A stretch of 64,000 bases of DNA from Photobacterium sp. TY1-4 (GTDB lineage Bacteria; Pseudomonadota; Gammaproteobacteria; Enterobacterales; Vibrionaceae): contig NZ_CP099735.1 of the NCBI RefSeq assembly GCF_025398175.1, forward strand, positions 1,872,399 through 1,936,398, read 5' to 3'. The first letter of the stretch is position 1, and the number at the start of each line of letters is the position of its first letter. Positions 61,381 to 64,000 of the stretch are shown one piece after another. A program made the translations under genes and the position numbers. The notes under the pieces were generated by a model that worked only from the letters and a program-made list of their open reading frames with translations, ran no database searches and was not told where the DNA came from.

Positions 61381-62756
61381 CTATGAAATACGGCAACGGT
61401 TCATAATATCCAGGCTGTCGTTCTTATCCTGGGTGGTGACACCATAAAAGCCGATCAAGGTGTGGAAGAAGTTGTCATGCGACAGTTGCGTTTCGTTGGC
61501 CAGGGATTTCAGACAGTCCCGATCAATGCGCTGCTGCGTAGCATATTGCTCCGGGATCCAGAGGAGCCAAGGGACAGTGGTCTGGACTTCCGGCGCGATC
61601 ATATAGGGGGTGCCGTGCAGGTAGAGTCCTTTTTCCCCCAGCGATTCCCCGTGATCTGAAATGTACATCAGGGCCACGTTGTACTTGTCGGTGTAGGTTT
61701 TGAGCTGCTTGATGAGCTGCGCCAGCACATAATCGGTATAAGCAATCGTATTATCGTAGGTATTGATAATTTGTTGATCAGAGCAATGCTCGATATCACT
61801 GCGCTGGCAATCCGGCAGGAATCGGGCCTGCGAGGGTGGATAGCGCTTGTAATATGTCGGGCCGTGGCTACCCATAATATGGAACGCGATCAGTTGGTTG
61901 CCGGTTTTGGCTTGCACCTGCTGATCAAGCATCGGGAGCAGCACTTCGTCATAACAGGCGTCGTCTTTGCACAAGCGGGCATTGGCGTTGGGATCGATGT
62001 CAATGCGCTGAAAGTTTTTCGCAATGCCTTTGTCCCCGCCGTCATTATCAATCCAGGTCAGCGCGACGCCGCTATGACCGATGATATCCATGGCATTGTC
62101 GCGATTGGCCGCGGTGGCTTTGTGATAGTCGCTGCGGTTCATATCTGAAAACATGCAGGGAACCGACACGGCAGTGGCTGTCCCGCAGGAGGAGACATGC
62201 TGCATCGCGATGAGATCCAGGTTTTCTGTAAACGGGTTGGTGTTGCGGCTGTAACCGTTATAGTGGTAATTCATGGCCCGGGCGGTTTCCCCGACAACCA
62301 GGACCACCAGATTCGATTTGCCGTTCGGGGCCGGTTGCAGTTTGGCGTCCTGACCCAGCGGTTGATAGACCTGAGGGGCAGACAAGTAATTGCGTTGGAT
62401 ATATTTCAGGCTGTTAAAGGCAAATGCCGGGTTAATCATTTTGTTCAGATAACTGTTGTTGCGTCCGACCGAGGCATAATCTTTATAGAACAACAGTGCA
62501 ATCAAGATGATTCCAAGCACTGAAATCACAATCGCGCCGAGCCGACAGGATATTGCTTTGAACAGGGTGTTTGACCTTTTAACGGTAATCAGACTGAGGA
62601 AGATGGATGGGATGATTCCAAATATCGTGAAGAATAAAATTGCGCTGGGGTTAATATAGGCGTAGGCCTCGCCCATATTTGTTTCAAAAACATTTTCGAC
62701 CATGCTGTAGTCAAAAATAACATTGTATTTTATCGCGGCATAGAAGGTTAATGATG
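61381..62756 (-). pseudogene. eptA: Phosphoethanolamine transferase (EptA-like), N-terminal part lost to an IS
   Basis: About 458 codons remain of an enzyme that is normally about 540 residues and modifies lipid A with phosphoethanolamine. The sulfatase-fold periplasmic domain is intact: nucleophile Thr in VVGETARAMNYHYNGYSR, zinc ligands in YISDHGESLGEKG and DNDGGDKGIAK. Upstream, the first native residues (SLTFYAAIKYNVIFDYSM) lie within the transmembrane domain, so about 100 residues and two or three helices are missing. The reading frame continues into the IS to an ATG at 62811 inside it, giving a fusion with unrelated residues. Function is unlikely unless the truncated protein is still inserted. 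Confidence 0.85.
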
Positions 62757-63999
62757 CAGGGCGTCCGCATGAATGGTTAGGATTTAGCCATTGACGCAAA
62801 TCCGGCCACAAGGACTTGCTCCAAGAAGGCGGGTTTCATCATGCAGCGTTTCTGTTTCATCGGCACGCTAATCTTAGTTGGCTCAGCTCTGAGCATGTTC
62901 AGTGCCATGTGCCTTAACCCCGCCAAGTTTTCAGCCGCTTTTTCTCGGTAAATCTGGCAAGCATCTTCCCGCATACTCACATCTAAAATCCAGTGCATTG
63001 ACTCAATGCCCCAGTGGGCGCGGATGGCATTCCCGGCTTGCTCTGGGGTCAGTTCGGCTGAACTGATGTAGTAGCGGTACTCCAACTCTGGCTCTTTGCC
63101 TTTTGCTGCACGGTAGTTTTCAACCATCACGATGCTGGTCAGTCCGCTCCAAGTGGAGAAGTCCCCATCCAACTCGCTGGCATCCAGTACATGGCAAGTA
63201 CGCGCTTCAACCCGGCCCTTTTGCTTTTCGATTTGACACGTAGTTTTGTCGATCGGGGCGCGACGGTATGGGATGAAAGCGGCCTGTACAGCTGCCGCTA
63301 AATTGCCCTGGTTGCCCTTTACTGCCAATAAGTAATCTCCACCCTTACTGGTGATTGCCTTGGCTATCTTGGTCTGGCACGCCATCGCATCAATAGTTAC
63401 GATAGCGCCTCGTAAGTCGAGCATCTTAATCAGCGCCGGTATTGCGGTGATTTCATTGCTCTTGTTGTCGGTTTTGAGTTGGCCCAATACCAGCTGGTTG
63501 GCGCTGGCGTAGGCACTCACCATATGGATGGTGCTTCGTTTGTCGTCTCTGTCATAGGAGCCGCGTAAAGTCTTGCCATCAATGGCAACCACTTCACCAC
63601 AGGTCAGCTTGTGTACCGCTTTCATCCATGCCAGAAAACAGTCACGAAACTCGGAGGGATCGATACTCGCAATCAGACGAGCAAAGGTATCATCAACGGG
63701 CACACCTTTTTCAAACAGGCTCTGTTTAAGAAACCAATCATGGTGGCCAAGAACGTATTCGCGAATATCGGTCCAGCCTTGACCTCCGGCTATCACGGCA
63801 CAGATCGAGCCAAACAAAATATCAAACAGAGGGTAGTCTACTTTTGCGCTTTGTCGTTCGTCACGGATGATGCTGAAATGCTCTTTGATGGTATCGATAT
63901 TCATGGTCACTCCTCAAAAGAGGAGCATAAGATCACAATCGGCTCATCAGGTCAATTTTGACCTGGCATTGGGCAAAAAACGTTCATGATCTTGCCCTG
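62757..63999 (-). mobile_element. ISAs1-family insertion sequence, complete
   Basis: A 1243-bp element with one transposase gene. Imperfect terminal inverted repeats begin CAGGGC at 62757 and end GCCCTG at 63999; inward they agree again at CATGAA, then G and TT. The left flank is native eptA sequence ending TAATGATG. Only one base remains to the right, so the target duplication (8-10 bp in this family) cannot be checked. Length and ends fit the ISAs1 family. Confidence 0.85.
62777..63910 (-). CDS. ISAs1-family transposase
   Basis: A 377-residue DDE transposase. The N-terminal DUF4346-like helical part contains DIREYVLGHHDWFLKQSLFE; catalytic acids are visible in VVAIDGKTLRGSYD, AIVTIDAMACQTKIA and RAHWGIESMHWILDVSMRED. 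The frame is intact from the ATG at 63910 to the stop at 62777, so the element could be active. It lies within the inverted repeats, 20 bases from the left end. Confidence 0.93.
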   Translation of the reverse strand: MTMNIDTIKEHFSIIRDERQSAKVDYPLFDILFGSICAVIAGGQGWTDIREYVLGHHDWFLKQSLFEKGVPVDDTFARLIASIDPSEFRDCFLAWMKAVHKLTCGEVVAIDGKTLRGSYDRDDKRSTIHMVSAYASANQLVLGQLKTDNKSNEITAIPALIKMLDLRGAIVTIDAMACQTKIAKAITSKGGDYLLAVKGNQGNLAAAVQAAFIPYRRAPIDKTTCQIEKQKGRVEARTCHVLDASELDGDFSTWSGLTSIVMVENYRAAKGKEPELEYRYYISSAELTPEQAGNAIRAHWGIESMHWILDVSMREDACQIYREKAAENLAGLRHMALNMLRAEPTKISVPMKQKRCMMKPAFLEQVLVAGFASMAKS

Positions 64000-64000
64000 G

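Noticed and set aside
1..64000. CRISPR array, tRNA or rRNA genes, prophage
   Set aside because: I saw no regularly spaced direct repeats of suitable length, no tRNA-like T-arm with acceptor stem, no rRNA sequence and no phage structural genes; a tRNA search program would settle the second point.

Overview
The window looks like a chromosomal segment of a marine gammaproteobacterium of the Vibrionaceae, most likely Photobacterium or a close relative. This rests on gene content (TrmY, ModF, CyoABCDE, DgkA, a DgcN/DgcA D-glutamate pathway, EctC with PutP) and a mostly moderate-GC background, not on a marker gene. The background is interrupted by two AT-rich islets (about 30.6-32.2 kb and 48.7-50.3 kb) and ends in an insertion sequence. 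I saw no rRNA, tRNA or CRISPR array.

Layout. 0-6.3 kb: the 5' part of trmY, a decayed small gene, an AraC regulator divergent from an MFS efflux pump, a beta-class glutathione transferase, a LysR regulator and a BASS-family transporter. 6.4-13.7 kb: a complete trans-4-hydroxy-L-proline catabolic locus (GntR regulator, 2-epimerase, FAD-dependent oxidase, NhaC-type transporter, DapA-type deaminase, aldehyde dehydrogenase), with a perfect 22-bp palindrome between the two divergent arms. 13.8-25 kb: modF behind a terminator-like hairpin, a truncated nucleotidyltransferase, a MarR/membrane-protein pair with matching operators, an RDD protein, a two-component system, an LTA-synthase-like sulfatase with dgkA, and a LysR/MDR oxidoreductase pair. 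25.7-30.5 kb: cyoABCDE, ending in a strong terminator. 30.7-32.2 kb: an AT-rich two-gene islet (DUF2513 protein plus a DUF6236-like protein). 32.3-35.9 kb: putP and a solitary ectoine synthase gene, a divergent LysR, and a Tat-exported intradiol-dioxygenase-like protein.

36-41.9 kb holds the most unusual locus: an apparent three-gene operon encoding an L-amino-acid-oxidase-like flavoenzyme, a full-length lipoxygenase with all five iron ligands, and a ThDP-dependent 2-oxo-acid-decarboxylase-like enzyme. By known family chemistry the first and third enzymes could turn an amino acid into an aldehyde via its 2-oxo acid. The role of the lipoxygenase beside them is unknown, and I know of no described system with this composition.

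42.3-48.5 kb: a GntR/UTRA regulator with paired operators and an ABC importer operon that also encodes two cytoplasmic phosphohydrolases; this looks like uptake and stepwise hydrolysis of an organophosphorus compound. 48.8-50.3 kb: an AT-rich pair (unknown protein plus exported Sel1-repeat protein). 50.3-52.4 kb: a lipoprotein, trxC with a CNPC active site, and a small protein. 52.7-59.2 kb: D-glutamate catabolism (dgcN, dgcA) with its own polar amino-acid ABC importer and a divergent LysR. 59.3-64 kb: an outer-membrane channel-like protein, a Cof-type HAD phosphatase (yidA), and an eptA-like phosphoethanolamine transferase gene cut by an ISAs1-family element that fills the end of the window.
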